A DNA stretch of 64,000 nucleotides from a bacterium (GTDB lineage Bacteria; Hydrothermota; UBA3073; JACQXS01; JAQTXJ01): contig JAQUPX010000006.1 of the NCBI GenBank assembly GCA_028716385.1, forward strand, positions 1 to 64,000, given 5' to 3'. Below the pieces are notes generated by a model. It was not told the origin of the DNA, ran no database searches, and saw only the letters and a list, made by a program, of their open reading frames with translations. Made by a program: the position numbers and the translations under genes. Shown here piece after piece: positions 18,495 to 28,021 of this stretch (its first letter is position 1; every line of letters starts with the position of its first letter).

Positions 18495-19624
18495 ATATTT
18501 GCATATACGAAAATCCGAAGTGGCAAAACTTTTTACCGCTTGTATGGTTAAAACCAACTTTTGACCTGAGATGCGGTATGTTCCTATTCAGTGAAAGAAT
18601 ACAAAAAATTTATCAACAAGCTTCTATACTTACTTTTGAAAACAATAATCCCGGTTCGTTACAAGCAGAACTTTTTATAAACGGCAATACAATTCTTCAT
18701 AAACCATTGCCCGATAAGGAAGCAATATTTATGGCAAACGGAAGAGTGGCAGGATTCAGGACTAAAAAAATAGAAATTACCAATCAAAATTTGCCGGATA
18801 TTATTGACAAACTTAAGAACAAAATCGAAACAATAGAAATAGACGCACAAGTCGTAGAACATCCATGGGAATTAATTTCACTAAATAAAGAAACATTAAT
18901 AAAAGATTATGAATTACTTGGACATTCGCAACCCTGTCCGTCCGCCTCAGGTGGAGCAGTAACGATTGAAAAAGGCGGAATAGTTGAACAGGGGGCATAT
19001 TTAAACACTGACGATGGACCAATTTATGTACGGGCAGGCGCTCGTATACGGGCAACTTCTCTTGTAGATGGTCCATGTTATGTCGGCGAAAAAAGTTTAA
19101 TAGACGGGGCAAAGATAAGACCCGCAGTTACAATTGGTAATGTCTGTAAAATAGGCGGCGAAGTAGAAGAAAGCATATTCTCCGACTACTCAAATAAACA
19201 TCACGAAGGTTTTGTGGGACACTCTTATATCAGTGAATGGGTAAACCTCGGCGCGCTCACTACCACTTCAGATTTGAAAAACACTTACGGCACAATAAAA
19301 ATAAATACATTTGATTCGACTCTTGATACCGGAACATTAAAACTTGGCTCATTTATAGGCGACCATACCAAAACAGGTATCGGAACTTTATTAACCACGG
19401 GATGTGTAATCGGATGTTTTGCCAATATTTATGGAGGTGGTTTATTTCCTAAATATGTTCCCTCTTTTAGTTGGGGAACAAAAGATAAACTCGATGAATA
19501 TGAACTCGATAAAGCAATAGGAGTCGCCCAAAAAGTTATGTCGAGAAGAGGAGTTACTTCAACTCAGGAATACGAATTAAAAATAAAAAAAGCATTTGAA
19601 CAAACAAAAAAAGAAAGAAAATAA
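18491..19624 (+). CDS. GlmU-like putative sugar nucleotidyltransferase with left-handed beta-helix
   Basis: Hexapeptide-like repeats (GPIYVRAGARIRATSLVDGPCYVGEKSLIDGAKIRPAVTIGNVCKIGGEVEESIFSDYSNKHHEGFVGHSYI). Confidence 0.8.
   Translation: MNICIYENPKWQNFLPLVWLKPTFDLRCGMFLFSERIQKIYQQASILTFENNNPGSLQAELFINGNTILHKPLPDKEAIFMANGRVAGFRTKKIEITNQNLPDIIDKLKNKIETIEIDAQVVEHPWELISLNKETLIKDYELLGHSQPCPSASGGAVTIEKGGIVEQGAYLNTDDGPIYVRAGARIRATSLVDGPCYVGEKSLIDGAKIRPAVTIGNVCKIGGEVEESIFSDYSNKHHEGFVGHSYISEWVNLGALTTTSDLKNTYGTIKINTFDSTLDTGTLKLGSFIGDHTKTGIGTLLTTGCVIGCFANIYGGGLFPKYVPSFSWGTKDKLDEYELDKAIGVAQKVMSRRGVTSTQEYELKIKKAFEQTKKERK
18941..18955. repeat. TCCGYCTSAGGYGGA palindromic repeat, copy 2 (in CDS 18491-19624)
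   Basis: TCCGCCTCAGGTGGA, read as (P)SASGGA. Confidence 0.7.
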
Positions 19625-19631
19625 AAGGGAT

Positions 19632-19655
19632 GGTAGCCGCAACCTCTAGGTTGCG
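19632..19655. repeat. Copy of GGTAGCCGCA palindromic repeat family
   Basis: GGTAGCCGCAACCTCTAGGTTGCG, hairpin CGCAACC/GGTTGCG; shares GGTAGCCGCA with the 24070-24330 repeats. Confidence 0.65.
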
Positions 19656-19692
19656 CAAACCTAAAAACAAAGAAAACAAAAAAGGGGGAAAA

Positions 19693-20982
19693 GTGAAATT
19701 AGCAATTATAGGGACAGGGCACGTAGGATTAGTAAGCGCAGTATGTTTTGCAGAAATGGGATACGAAGTAACAGGTATTGACTCTGACTCGAAAAAAATA
19801 GAAGGACTAAAAAAAGGCATAATCCCGATATACGAAGAAGGACTCAAAGAATTACTTGATAAAAACAAACAAAAACTTAAATTTACGACTTCCATCCCTG
19901 AAGGAATACAGGAAGCCGATATTATATTTATATGCGTAGGGACGCCTCCAAAAACATCCGGTGATGCAGACTTATCCATAATTGAAGACGTGGTTACCCA
20001 GATAGCAAGTTCTATGAAAAGCTATAAAATCATAGTAGAAAAAAGCACCGTCCCGGTTCAAACAGGCAAGCGGGTAAAGCAATTAATGGAAATGAAACTC
20101 AAAGGCAAAGTAGAGTTTGACATCGCATCAAATCCCGAATTTTTAAGAGAAGCAAAGGCGATTTATGATTCACTGCATCCTGATAGAATCGTAATTGGCG
20201 TAGAAAGCGAACGCGCAAAAAATCTCTTTATTGAATTGTATAAACCAATAAATGCGCCATTAGTTATAACCAATATTGAATCGGCAGAATTAATAAAACA
20301 CGCATCTAATTCTTTCCTTGCAATGAAAATCTCATTCATAAATGCAGTTTCTACCGTTTGCGAACTTTCAGGCGCAGACATCAGAAAAGTAGCCGAAGGT
20401 ATCGGTCTGGACAAAAGAATCGGAAAAGATTTCTTAAATGCAGGTATCGGATTCGGAGGATTCTGTTTCCCTAAAGACTTAAAAGCTTTCAGAAGAATCG
20501 CCTCAAAATTAGGATACGAATTCGGACTGCTTGAAGAAGTAGAAAAAATAAACGAAGAAATGAAAATCGGGTTTGTAGATAAAATTGAAAATGCCCTCTG
20601 GAACTTAAAAGACAAAACCATAGGAATATTGGGATTGGCATTTAAACCCGGAACCGAAGATATGAGGTATGCTCCATCTATTGATATAATCAGTGCTTTG
20701 CAGGAAAGCGGCGCAAAAATAAGAGCTTATGACCCGGAAGCAATGGAAGAAGCAAAAGGAGTCCTGAAAGACATTACTTATTGCAAAGACGCTTATGATG
20801 TCGCAAAAGATTCCGATTGTCTATGTATCGTTACGGAATGGGATGAGTTTAAAAATATGGACTTGAAAAAGATAAAAGATTTGCTCCGTTCTCCGATTAT
20901 AATAGACGGCAGAAATATATTCGAAAAAGAGAAAATAGAAAAATTGGGTTTCAAATATAAAGGAATCGGAATAAAACAGTAA
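19693..20982 (+). CDS. ugd: UDP-glucose/GDP-mannose 6-dehydrogenase family protein
   Basis: VKLAIIGTGHVGLVSAVCFAEMGYEVTGID, catalytic GFGGFCFPKDLKAF. GTG 19693 with AAAGGGGG RBS preferred over the track start at 19630, which reads through a repeat. Confidence 0.93.
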   Translation: MKLAIIGTGHVGLVSAVCFAEMGYEVTGIDSDSKKIEGLKKGIIPIYEEGLKELLDKNKQKLKFTTSIPEGIQEADIIFICVGTPPKTSGDADLSIIEDVVTQIASSMKSYKIIVEKSTVPVQTGKRVKQLMEMKLKGKVEFDIASNPEFLREAKAIYDSLHPDRIVIGVESERAKNLFIELYKPINAPLVITNIESAELIKHASNSFLAMKISFINAVSTVCELSGADIRKVAEGIGLDKRIGKDFLNAGIGFGGFCFPKDLKAFRRIASKLGYEFGLLEEVEKINEEMKIGFVDKIENALWNLKDKTIGILGLAFKPGTEDMRYAPSIDIISALQESGAKIRAYDPEAMEEAKGVLKDITYCKDAYDVAKDSDCLCIVTEWDEFKNMDLKKIKDLLRSPIIIDGRNIFEKEKIEKLGFKYKGIGIKQ

Positions 20983-20984
20983 AT

Positions 20985-22325
20985 ATGACAGTTCTGATAC
21001 TCTGGCTTTTTTCAACACTCTGGTATGAAGACTGGACAAATGCGGGCATTGATGAGTTACTAATCCGGACAAAAGAAAAGCCTACCGTTTTTACCGGCAC
21101 CGCGCCGCTTGGCAGAGCTGAATTATCTCATTTTCTTAATAATGTAACCCCTGGAAATACTTCCGAATTATGGCTTAAAGAAAAACTAGAAAGGGAACTG
21201 GACAACTACGAAAGATCCGAATATTCAGCCGGGATAATATCGGATTCCTTTACAAGAGAAGCCGTACTAATAGGAAAAGGAATCCACACTTCATTCTTGA
21301 CGGTCTTTGTTGAACCTATTGCAAAGTTTGATACCAGCAACGAATATCCGATAAATATGTGGAAAAACTTTGTAGTCTGCGATTACTTAAAAGGTTATGT
21401 TAGACTTTCAGGTTTCGGAACTTCCGTAACACTTGGGCGAGAACCTATAAAATGGGGGCCCTCGCCAAGAAACACTTTAATCCTTTCGAGCAATGCCCCT
21501 CCTTTTGATATGCTTAAATTCAACTACTCCAATTCTAAGCTTAAGTTTTCATTTTTGGGAACACTCCTTGATTCGTTATCAGGATGCAACAGGTATCTTA
21601 CCGGACACCGATTGGAATACAAAGTCGGCAATCCGCTTTATCTCGGAGTTTCCGAGATAGCGCTGTTTGGAGGCAAAAACAAACTTCCGGATTTATATTA
21701 TTTCAATCCTATTTTTATTTATTATCCATACCAATGGAATCGCCCTTCGGAAGTTAATATCTTATGGAGTATGGATTTCAAATTACTATTAAATCAAATA
21801 GGAATTTACGGCGAGCTTTTGATAGACGACACTCCGTATTCGGAAACAGAAGTAGGCGACCGTCCTAAAATCGGAATAAATACCGGAGTACAGTGGGCTG
21901 TAGGCAAAAATTATTTCCTTGCAGAATATACCAACGTAACGAGATGGACTTATGACCACCTGCGCCCATGGCAGCAATATACATATCTTGGTTATGGAAT
22001 AGGCCATCCTTATGGACCGGATTTCGATGAGACGTTTCTTGGAATCAATCATCATTTTTCAAAAAGCGTAGATTTTCTTTTTGATTATACTTTATTCCGC
22101 AAAGGTGAAGGTACAATAAATGAACCTTACCCGGTTTTGCCAAATCATTTCCCATCTGATTACTGGTTAACGGGAGACCTTAAATATCAAAATAAAATAG
22201 AACTCGGGATACAGATACATAAAGCGTTTACGATATCCTGCAAAGCAGGTTATATTATAGCTAAGGATAATAATACTCCCGTATTTTCCATCTTTCTACA
22301 AAATATTTCAAAAGCTGTTCTATGA
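20985..22325 (+). CDS. Outer-membrane beta-barrel protein (capsule assembly Wzi-like)
   Basis: Aromatic-rich alternating strands; KWGPSPRNTLILSSNAPPFDML resembles Wzi-family LGRG..KWGPG segments. Confidence 0.6.
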   Translation: MTVLILWLFSTLWYEDWTNAGIDELLIRTKEKPTVFTGTAPLGRAELSHFLNNVTPGNTSELWLKEKLERELDNYERSEYSAGIISDSFTREAVLIGKGIHTSFLTVFVEPIAKFDTSNEYPINMWKNFVVCDYLKGYVRLSGFGTSVTLGREPIKWGPSPRNTLILSSNAPPFDMLKFNYSNSKLKFSFLGTLLDSLSGCNRYLTGHRLEYKVGNPLYLGVSEIALFGGKNKLPDLYYFNPIFIYYPYQWNRPSEVNILWSMDFKLLLNQIGIYGELLIDDTPYSETEVGDRPKIGINTGVQWAVGKNYFLAEYTNVTRWTYDHLRPWQQYTYLGYGIGHPYGPDFDETFLGINHHFSKSVDFLFDYTLFRKGEGTINEPYPVLPNHFPSDYWLTGDLKYQNKIELGIQIHKAFTISCKAGYIIAKDNNTPVFSIFLQNISKAVL

Positions 22326-22729
22326 CATTTGAGAAAGAATTTGTTATAAAGACCTCCGCACATCAGGAACTTATAGACATAACTCACGAGGTAAAAAAGA
22401 TTGTTCACGAGTCCGGCATAAAAGACGGCTTTTGTATTATATTTATTCCACACGCAACAGCAGGAGTAATCCTGAATGAAAATGCCGACCCAAACATCAA
22501 AATTGATTTTTTAAATGCTTTAAACAAAGCCATCCCGGAAAGGGCAAACTACTTACACGACAACATAGACGGTAATGCCGCCGCTCATATAAAATCTTCA
22601 ATTGTCGGTCCATCCGTAACCATTCCCATAAAAAATAATCAATTATTACTTGGCACCTGGCAGGATATTATGTTCTGTGAATTTGATGGCCCGCGCTCAT
22701 CAAGAAAGGTAACCGTCCACATATATTGA
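22322..22729 (+). CDS. YjbQ family protein (UPF0047)
   Basis: CIIFIPHATAGVILNENADPNIKIDFLNAL...HIKSSIVGPSVTIPI...LGTWQDIMFCEFDGPRSSRKV. Confidence 0.95.
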   Translation: MTFEKEFVIKTSAHQELIDITHEVKKIVHESGIKDGFCIIFIPHATAGVILNENADPNIKIDFLNALNKAIPERANYLHDNIDGNAAAHIKSSIVGPSVTIPIKNNQLLLGTWQDIMFCEFDGPRSSRKVTVHIY

Positions 22730-22813
22730 AAAAACCCTGTATTATATTTTTATAACCTTTATCGTTTTAATCTTAAATGTTACAAATAACGCAATGGGTA
22801 GGAATGGGGCTAA

Positions 22814-24064
22814 ATGGAAACAATTAAAAAAGATAAAAACCTAAAATTCATTTTCCGCGCATTCCAATACAGAAATTACCGCCTCTTTTTCGGAGGGCAA
22901 GGGATATCACTCATCGGAACGTGGATGCAGCAGATTTCTTTAAGCTGGCTTGTATACCGTCTCACCAACTCCGCATTTTTACTCGGGGTAGTCGGTTTTT
23001 CATCCAATATCCCAATCCTGCTTATAGAGCCATTCGCCGGGGTATTGGCAGACCGTTGGAATCGTAGAAAAATCCTAATCGTCACCCAAATTTTATCTAT
23101 GTTACAGGCATTAACTCTTGCAATTCTTGTTCTAACGGGAACAATTCAGGTATGGCACATAATACTTTTGGGGCTTTTCCTAGGTTCTATCAATGCTTTT
23201 GACATCCCCGCAAGACAATCCTTTATAGTAGAAATCGTAGACAAGAAAGAAGATTTGGGAAATGCCATTGCCTTAAACTCCACAATGTTCAACAGCGCCC
23301 GTCTAATAGGTCCATCAGTTGCAGGTATACTCATTGCCATTACAGGCGAAGGAGTATGTTTTCTCATCAATGCCGTAAGTTATCTTGCTGTCATTTTTGC
23401 TCTGTTAGCTATGAGACTCAATATCCCAAAAATAAAAACCAAAAAGAGTTTTATTTTTCAGGAAATAAAAGAAGGTTTTTCTTATACTGTAAATTCTCTG
23501 CCTATCAAATCCATCATACTATTACTCGGATTGGTTAGTTTTATGGGAATGTCTTATACGATTCTTATGCCAATTTTTGCAAAAAAGATTCTTCACGGCG
23601 GACCTCATACGCTTGGTTTTCTTATGGGAGCAGTAGGAACAGGCGCTTTAGTAGGCGCTTTTTATCTTGCATCCAGAAAAAATATAGCCGGGCTTGGCAG
23701 GATTATTCCGGTAGCTACGGGGATATTTAGTATCGGACTTATTTCAATGTCTTTTTCAAAAGTATTATGGTTATCTTTAATTCTGATGTCCATAACGGGT
23801 TTCGGGATGATAGTTCAGATGGCATCTTGTAATACTGTTATACAAACTATCGTAGACGACAACAAAAGAGGCAGGGTTATGAGTTTTTACATAATGGCGT
23901 TTATGGGGACGGCTCCTTTTGGAAGTCTTCTGGCGGGAGCTCTGGCAAGCAAAATCGGCGCTCCGCATACTTTAACAATCGGCGGAACAGTTTGTTTAAT
24001 CGGTTCTCTAATATTTGCAAGTAAAATCCCCGCTCTAAAAAAACTCCATCCCGAAATATACTAG
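22814..24064 (+). CDS. MFS transporter (EntS/MFS_3-like)
   Basis: FRNYRLFFGGQGISLIGTWMQ...GVLADRWNRRKILI; 12 TM-like. Confidence 0.92.
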   Translation: METIKKDKNLKFIFRAFQYRNYRLFFGGQGISLIGTWMQQISLSWLVYRLTNSAFLLGVVGFSSNIPILLIEPFAGVLADRWNRRKILIVTQILSMLQALTLAILVLTGTIQVWHIILLGLFLGSINAFDIPARQSFIVEIVDKKEDLGNAIALNSTMFNSARLIGPSVAGILIAITGEGVCFLINAVSYLAVIFALLAMRLNIPKIKTKKSFIFQEIKEGFSYTVNSLPIKSIILLLGLVSFMGMSYTILMPIFAKKILHGGPHTLGFLMGAVGTGALVGAFYLASRKNIAGLGRIIPVATGIFSIGLISMSFSKVLWLSLILMSITGFGMIVQMASCNTVIQTIVDDNKRGRVMSFYIMAFMGTAPFGSLLAGALASKIGAPHTLTIGGTVCLIGSLIFASKIPALKKLHPEIY

Positions 24065-24069
24065 CTTGC

Positions 24070-24330
24070 TATCCGTTGGTAGCCGCAGGACTTTAGCCTG
24101 CGTATCTTCCTATCCGTTGGTAGCCACAGGTTTTAATCCAGCCACTGCAAGACTTTAGCCTGCGTACCTTCCTATCCGTTGGTAGCCACAGGTTTTAATC
24201 CAGCCACTGCAAGACTTTAGCCTGCGTACCTTCCTATCCGTTGGTAGCCACAGGTTTTAATCCAGCCACTGCAAGACTTTAGCCTGCGTACCTTCCTATC
24301 CGTTGGTAGCCGCAGGACTTTAGCCTGCGC
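24070..24330. repeat. Tandem repeat: three 62-bp units flanked by two shorter (about 41-bp and partial) versions
   Basis: Units TATCCGTTGGTAGCCACAGGTTTTAATCCAGCCACTGCAAGACTTTAGCCTGCGTACCTTCC start at 24111, 24173, 24235; short units TATCCGTTGGTAGCCGCAGGACTTTAGCCTGCG at 24070 and 24297. Confidence 0.92.
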
Positions 24331-24486
24331 TAATCTCTCTTCCTTTTGGCAGGAGAGATTAAAATGTAGAACGGAATTTTCACCGCAGACCTGCCAAAAG
24401 ATCAGGAGGCAAGCCGTCTGGCAGGGTCGCAGAGGACGCAAAGAATAGATTAGGAATAGTTATCCTCTTTCCGAAGGCAGACTAAT

Positions 24487-25770
24487 TTACTTCTTCCACT
24501 TCACTGAGAATTTTGCGGTCAATACTTTGTCCGTATTAAACAACCTTACTGCAATCCACATCGCTATTACTACAAAAACAACCATATACGCTATGCCAAA
24601 TAATACCATATGATAATCGTGAAAAATAAGAGACTTGGAGGCTAGCATCGGATACGTAAACGGTATCGCATAAACAAGAATTTTTAAACTTAAAGGCAAC
24701 GTCTCTATATCTTTGAACATTGATAACAAAAACGGAATAAAAACTAAAAGCATAATAGGATAAGTCATTGTCATCGCGCTTTTAGTATCCTGGGCGAATA
24801 CTCCCAGAATTATACACATAGATAACGCCGCGATAATAGCCAGAAACAAAGAAACTCCCAGCAACACGTACCCGAAAGGAGTAATGAATAACCCCAAATC
24901 TTTTAAGCTGGTTGACATTTCGGGAGAAGAAGTAAAAGGAGACATATAATACTTAAATCCAAACATATATATAATCGTCATTAAAAATCCCACAACGGCG
25001 GAACCGACCATTTTCCCGGCAATAATATATTCTCGTTTAACGGGCAAAGTCAAAAGAGTCTCAAGCGTCTTGTTTTCTTTTTCCATTCCCATAGAAGTCA
25101 TTACGAGCATTCCCGTATACATAATGACCATCATTATTATCAATGGAATCGTCGTAGATTGAGACATTACCAGCGCCGAAAGCACACCGGCGCTCTCGGG
25201 AATAGTTTTTTCTTTTAGTATCACAAAGTTTTTTGTATGTATCGGGTTTAATATGTCTTCGGGCTTTTTGTCGGGCATCTCTTTCTGGATAAAACTCGTC
25301 GTTATACTGTTGTTTAAAGTTTCGATTATTGACTCAACTCGTCCGCTTGAAATTGCTTCCTGCATACTTAACCCTTTTATTATTGAATATATCTCTATTT
25401 CTACTTTTTCCATTTTTTCTACTTTACCGGAAAACCCTTCAGGTATTACAAGAAGTATGTTTGAGTTTTGCCCCCTGGCTTCCTTTATGGCGGATTTAAC
25501 GTCTTTTGATTTTACAAAATCTATTTGAATGCCCTGTTCGTCGGCTATGCTTAAAATGTTTTGCAAATACGGATTGGAGTCTAAATTCAGGATACTTATT
25601 CTTGTTCTTGCTCCCTTTCCTGTACCTGTCCTTGTCGATTCTTCTTCCATATCGTTTGTTATCTTTCCCATAGAAACAAAAAACAATACCATAAAAGCCA
25701 GCGAGATAAGTAATTGTTTAGTCAACAATTCCGCAACTTCTTTTTTTACTATATTATAAAAATGTTTCAT
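24487..25770 (-). CDS. ABC-2 type transporter permease (NatB-like)
   Basis: N-terminal TM, extracellular domain, six-TM C-half with MEKENKTLETLLTLPVKREYIIAGK. Confidence 0.88.
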   Translation of the reverse strand: MKHFYNIVKKEVAELLTKQLLISLAFMVLFFVSMGKITNDMEEESTRTGTGKGARTRISILNLDSNPYLQNILSIADEQGIQIDFVKSKDVKSAIKEARGQNSNILLVIPEGFSGKVEKMEKVEIEIYSIIKGLSMQEAISSGRVESIIETLNNSITTSFIQKEMPDKKPEDILNPIHTKNFVILKEKTIPESAGVLSALVMSQSTTIPLIIMMVIMYTGMLVMTSMGMEKENKTLETLLTLPVKREYIIAGKMVGSAVVGFLMTIIYMFGFKYYMSPFTSSPEMSTSLKDLGLFITPFGYVLLGVSLFLAIIAALSMCIILGVFAQDTKSAMTMTYPIMLLVFIPFLLSMFKDIETLPLSLKILVYAIPFTYPMLASKSLIFHDYHMVLFGIAYMVVFVVIAMWIAVRLFNTDKVLTAKFSVKWKK

Positions 25771-26474
25771 ACTATGGCTTTCAAAAATACTTCCTCGATA
25801 TTGTTTACGTTATGTTTTATTTTTAATTCCTGCGGAGTTCCGGTTTCTACTATCATACCGTTATTTATTAATGCAATCCTGTCGCATAGAAATTCTACTT
25901 CTAACATATTATGCGAAGACAACAAAATAGTCGTTCCCGATTTAACAAAATCTTTTATTATTTCTCTTATGCCTTTGGAGTTTATGACATCCAGCCCGGA
26001 CGTTGGCTCATCCAGAATGGCTAATTTCGGGCTCATCATTAAAGCTCTTGCGACAAGCAGTTTTCGAGTCATCCCTTTACTGTACGTGCTGACTTTATCT
26101 TTTATCCTATCTCCTAATTGCGCTATTTCGAAACCTTTTTTCAACATTGTCTTATCGGAGTAAAACCCTGCTATGAATTCCAGATACCCTTTACCTGACA
26201 GGTTTTTATATGCCCCTGCTTCTTCCGGCAAATAGCTTATTATTTTTCTAATTTCGGGCGCTTTTTTAGAAACGTCGCAGTCAAAGACTTTCACGCTTCC
26301 GGAAGTTACCTGCAAAAGTGTGGAAATAATTCTCAGGGAAGTTGTTTTGCCTGCGCCGTTAGGACCAATCAATCCGAATATTTCTCCTGCCCGGACATTA
26401 AAAGAAATGCCCTTAAGCGCTTCTATTTTCCCATAACTTTTTATTAAGCTGGTAACTTCTATTGCATTTTCCAT
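25767..26474 (-). CDS. ABC transporter ATP-binding protein (NatA-like)
   Basis: Walker A GPNGAGKTT, YSKGMTRKLLVARAL, Walker B LAILDEPTSGLD. Confidence 0.95.
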   Translation of the reverse strand: MENAIEVTSLIKSYGKIEALKGISFNVRAGEIFGLIGPNGAGKTTSLRIISTLLQVTSGSVKVFDCDVSKKAPEIRKIISYLPEEAGAYKNLSGKGYLEFIAGFYSDKTMLKKGFEIAQLGDRIKDKVSTYSKGMTRKLLVARALMMSPKLAILDEPTSGLDVINSKGIREIIKDFVKSGTTILLSSHNMLEVEFLCDRIALINNGMIVETGTPQELKIKHNVNNIEEVFLKAIV

Positions 26475-26713
26475 TTATAAACGAACTATACCTAGATTAA
26501 AAATATTATCAAGTAAAAAATTAACAATATTTTGACTTTTAATCATTTTACTTTAACAAGCTTTTGCTTGCCTAAAAAACCTTGACAATAAGTCCTGTAT
26601 AATGTACCTTATCCTTATAATAGTTTTGATTATAAAATATAACAAGGAGGAATGTTTATGAAGCAGATACAGAGGTTTGTATTTTTGATAATTGATTGCA
26701 AAAAGGAGGCAAT

Positions 26714-27763
26714 ATGAAAAGAGTAGCTTTTGTTTTAAGTTTAGTGGCACCGGTATTAGTATTCGCCCAGATACAAATAAATTCATCAGAGATTCCCGGC
26801 ACCGTAGGAAAAAATTGGTGGTCAGACATTAATACTTCCTCTACATTTGATGTTGGAACGGCAGGCGCATCAAAAACATGGAACTTCACTTCTCAAAGTA
26901 CCGGAAGCGATAGTAATTTAAATATTATTACAGCTAAAACCAGCGCTCCGTTCAAGGATTCTTTAGCGGCTTCTAATTGTGTTTGGCGTACTGTAAATTC
27001 TAGCGCTACTGATTCAAATTTCTCATACTACAGGTTAGTTTCGGACTCTTTTAATTTATTAGGAGAAGCTCTGAACGTTGGCGGAGAATTTAAGTTTCTA
27101 CGATTTACTCCGGCTGCCCGTATGGCATTGCCGCTTTCCTATGGAGCCCAATGGACAACGAATGTAAATACAAATGTTACTTATATGAGCTATCAGGCAA
27201 CTCTGAATATAATAGCCCATCTTAATGTAGATGCGTACGGACAGATTCAAACTCCTTATAAAACTTTTGATTGTTTAAGAGTTAAAGAATACGATACGCT
27301 CTTAGTAATATTTATGAGTAGTGTGGTGGCCGAGAGCACAAAAATTGTTTATAGTTTCTGGGCAGAGAATTATGGTGTAGTAACGAAAATTACCAGCAAT
27401 TATAGTGAAACCAACCCTAACTTTACTACAGGGACTCTTGAAAGAATGATTAGTTCCAACATCGGTATCGAAGAAAAAAATACGTCCGCACAGAAAACAG
27501 TTAGTCTTTATCCTAACCCGTCCTACAATAACGTAAATATAAAATACTCTCTTCCAAAATGTGGCAACGTAAGCTTGAAAATCTATGACATAACCGGAAA
27601 CCTTGTCCGCACATTAGTTGATAATTCACAATCTGTGGGCGAACATACTACACTGTGGAATGGGAAAAATACCAATGGGACAAAAGTTCCCGCAGGGATT
27701 TATTTCTATGAGTTAAACACAACCACCGACAAGATAAGAAATAAGATAATCCTTCTGAAATAA
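26714..27763 (+). CDS. Secreted hypothetical protein with C-terminal sorting domain
   Basis: AAAAGGAGG RBS, signal peptide MKRVAFVLSLVAPVLVFA; C-terminus YPNPSYNNVNIKYSLP...LKIYDITGNLVRTLVD...WNGKNTNGTKVPAGIYFYEL. Confidence 0.85.
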   Translation: MKRVAFVLSLVAPVLVFAQIQINSSEIPGTVGKNWWSDINTSSTFDVGTAGASKTWNFTSQSTGSDSNLNIITAKTSAPFKDSLAASNCVWRTVNSSATDSNFSYYRLVSDSFNLLGEALNVGGEFKFLRFTPAARMALPLSYGAQWTTNVNTNVTYMSYQATLNIIAHLNVDAYGQIQTPYKTFDCLRVKEYDTLLVIFMSSVVAESTKIVYSFWAENYGVVTKITSNYSETNPNFTTGTLERMISSNIGIEEKNTSAQKTVSLYPNPSYNNVNIKYSLPKCGNVSLKIYDITGNLVRTLVDNSQSVGEHTTLWNGKNTNGTKVPAGIYFYELNTTTDKIRNKIILLK

Positions 27764-27782
27764 GCAATTTTATTAGTGTACA

Positions 27783-27818
27783 AACCCCTTTACCTAAAAA
27801 AAGGTAAGGGGGTTTTAT
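27783..27818 (+). terminator. Rho-independent terminator
   Basis: AACCCCTTTACCTAAAAAAAGGTAAGGGGGTTTTATTTT. Confidence 0.8.
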
Positions 27819-28021
27819 TTTCAAAGCTCTATTCACGCAAACGGCTCGCCCAACAAACTGTCAGAAAGACAAGATGTTAAAATAAAAGTTCTCCTGCTAA
27901 ATTATAAAAAAAGAAGCATACTTCAAAAGTTTTTGGGCTTGACTTTTTATAAATAAGAATACATATATATATAATTGATGTACCCAATAAATAATAAAAC
28001 AATATCGTAACAGGAGGGGAA

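Noticed and set aside
19630-19692. N-terminal extension MVAATSRLRKPKNKENKKGGK of the UDP-sugar dehydrogenase
   Set aside because: Reads through a GGTAGCCGCA repeat; GTG at 19693 with a strong RBS starts the canonical Rossmann motif.
24070-24330. CRISPR array
   Set aside because: Units are contiguous 62-bp tandem copies without unique spacers; no cas genes in the window.
24217-24441. 74-aa minus-strand ORF
   Set aside because: Consists of the tandem repeat read in translation.
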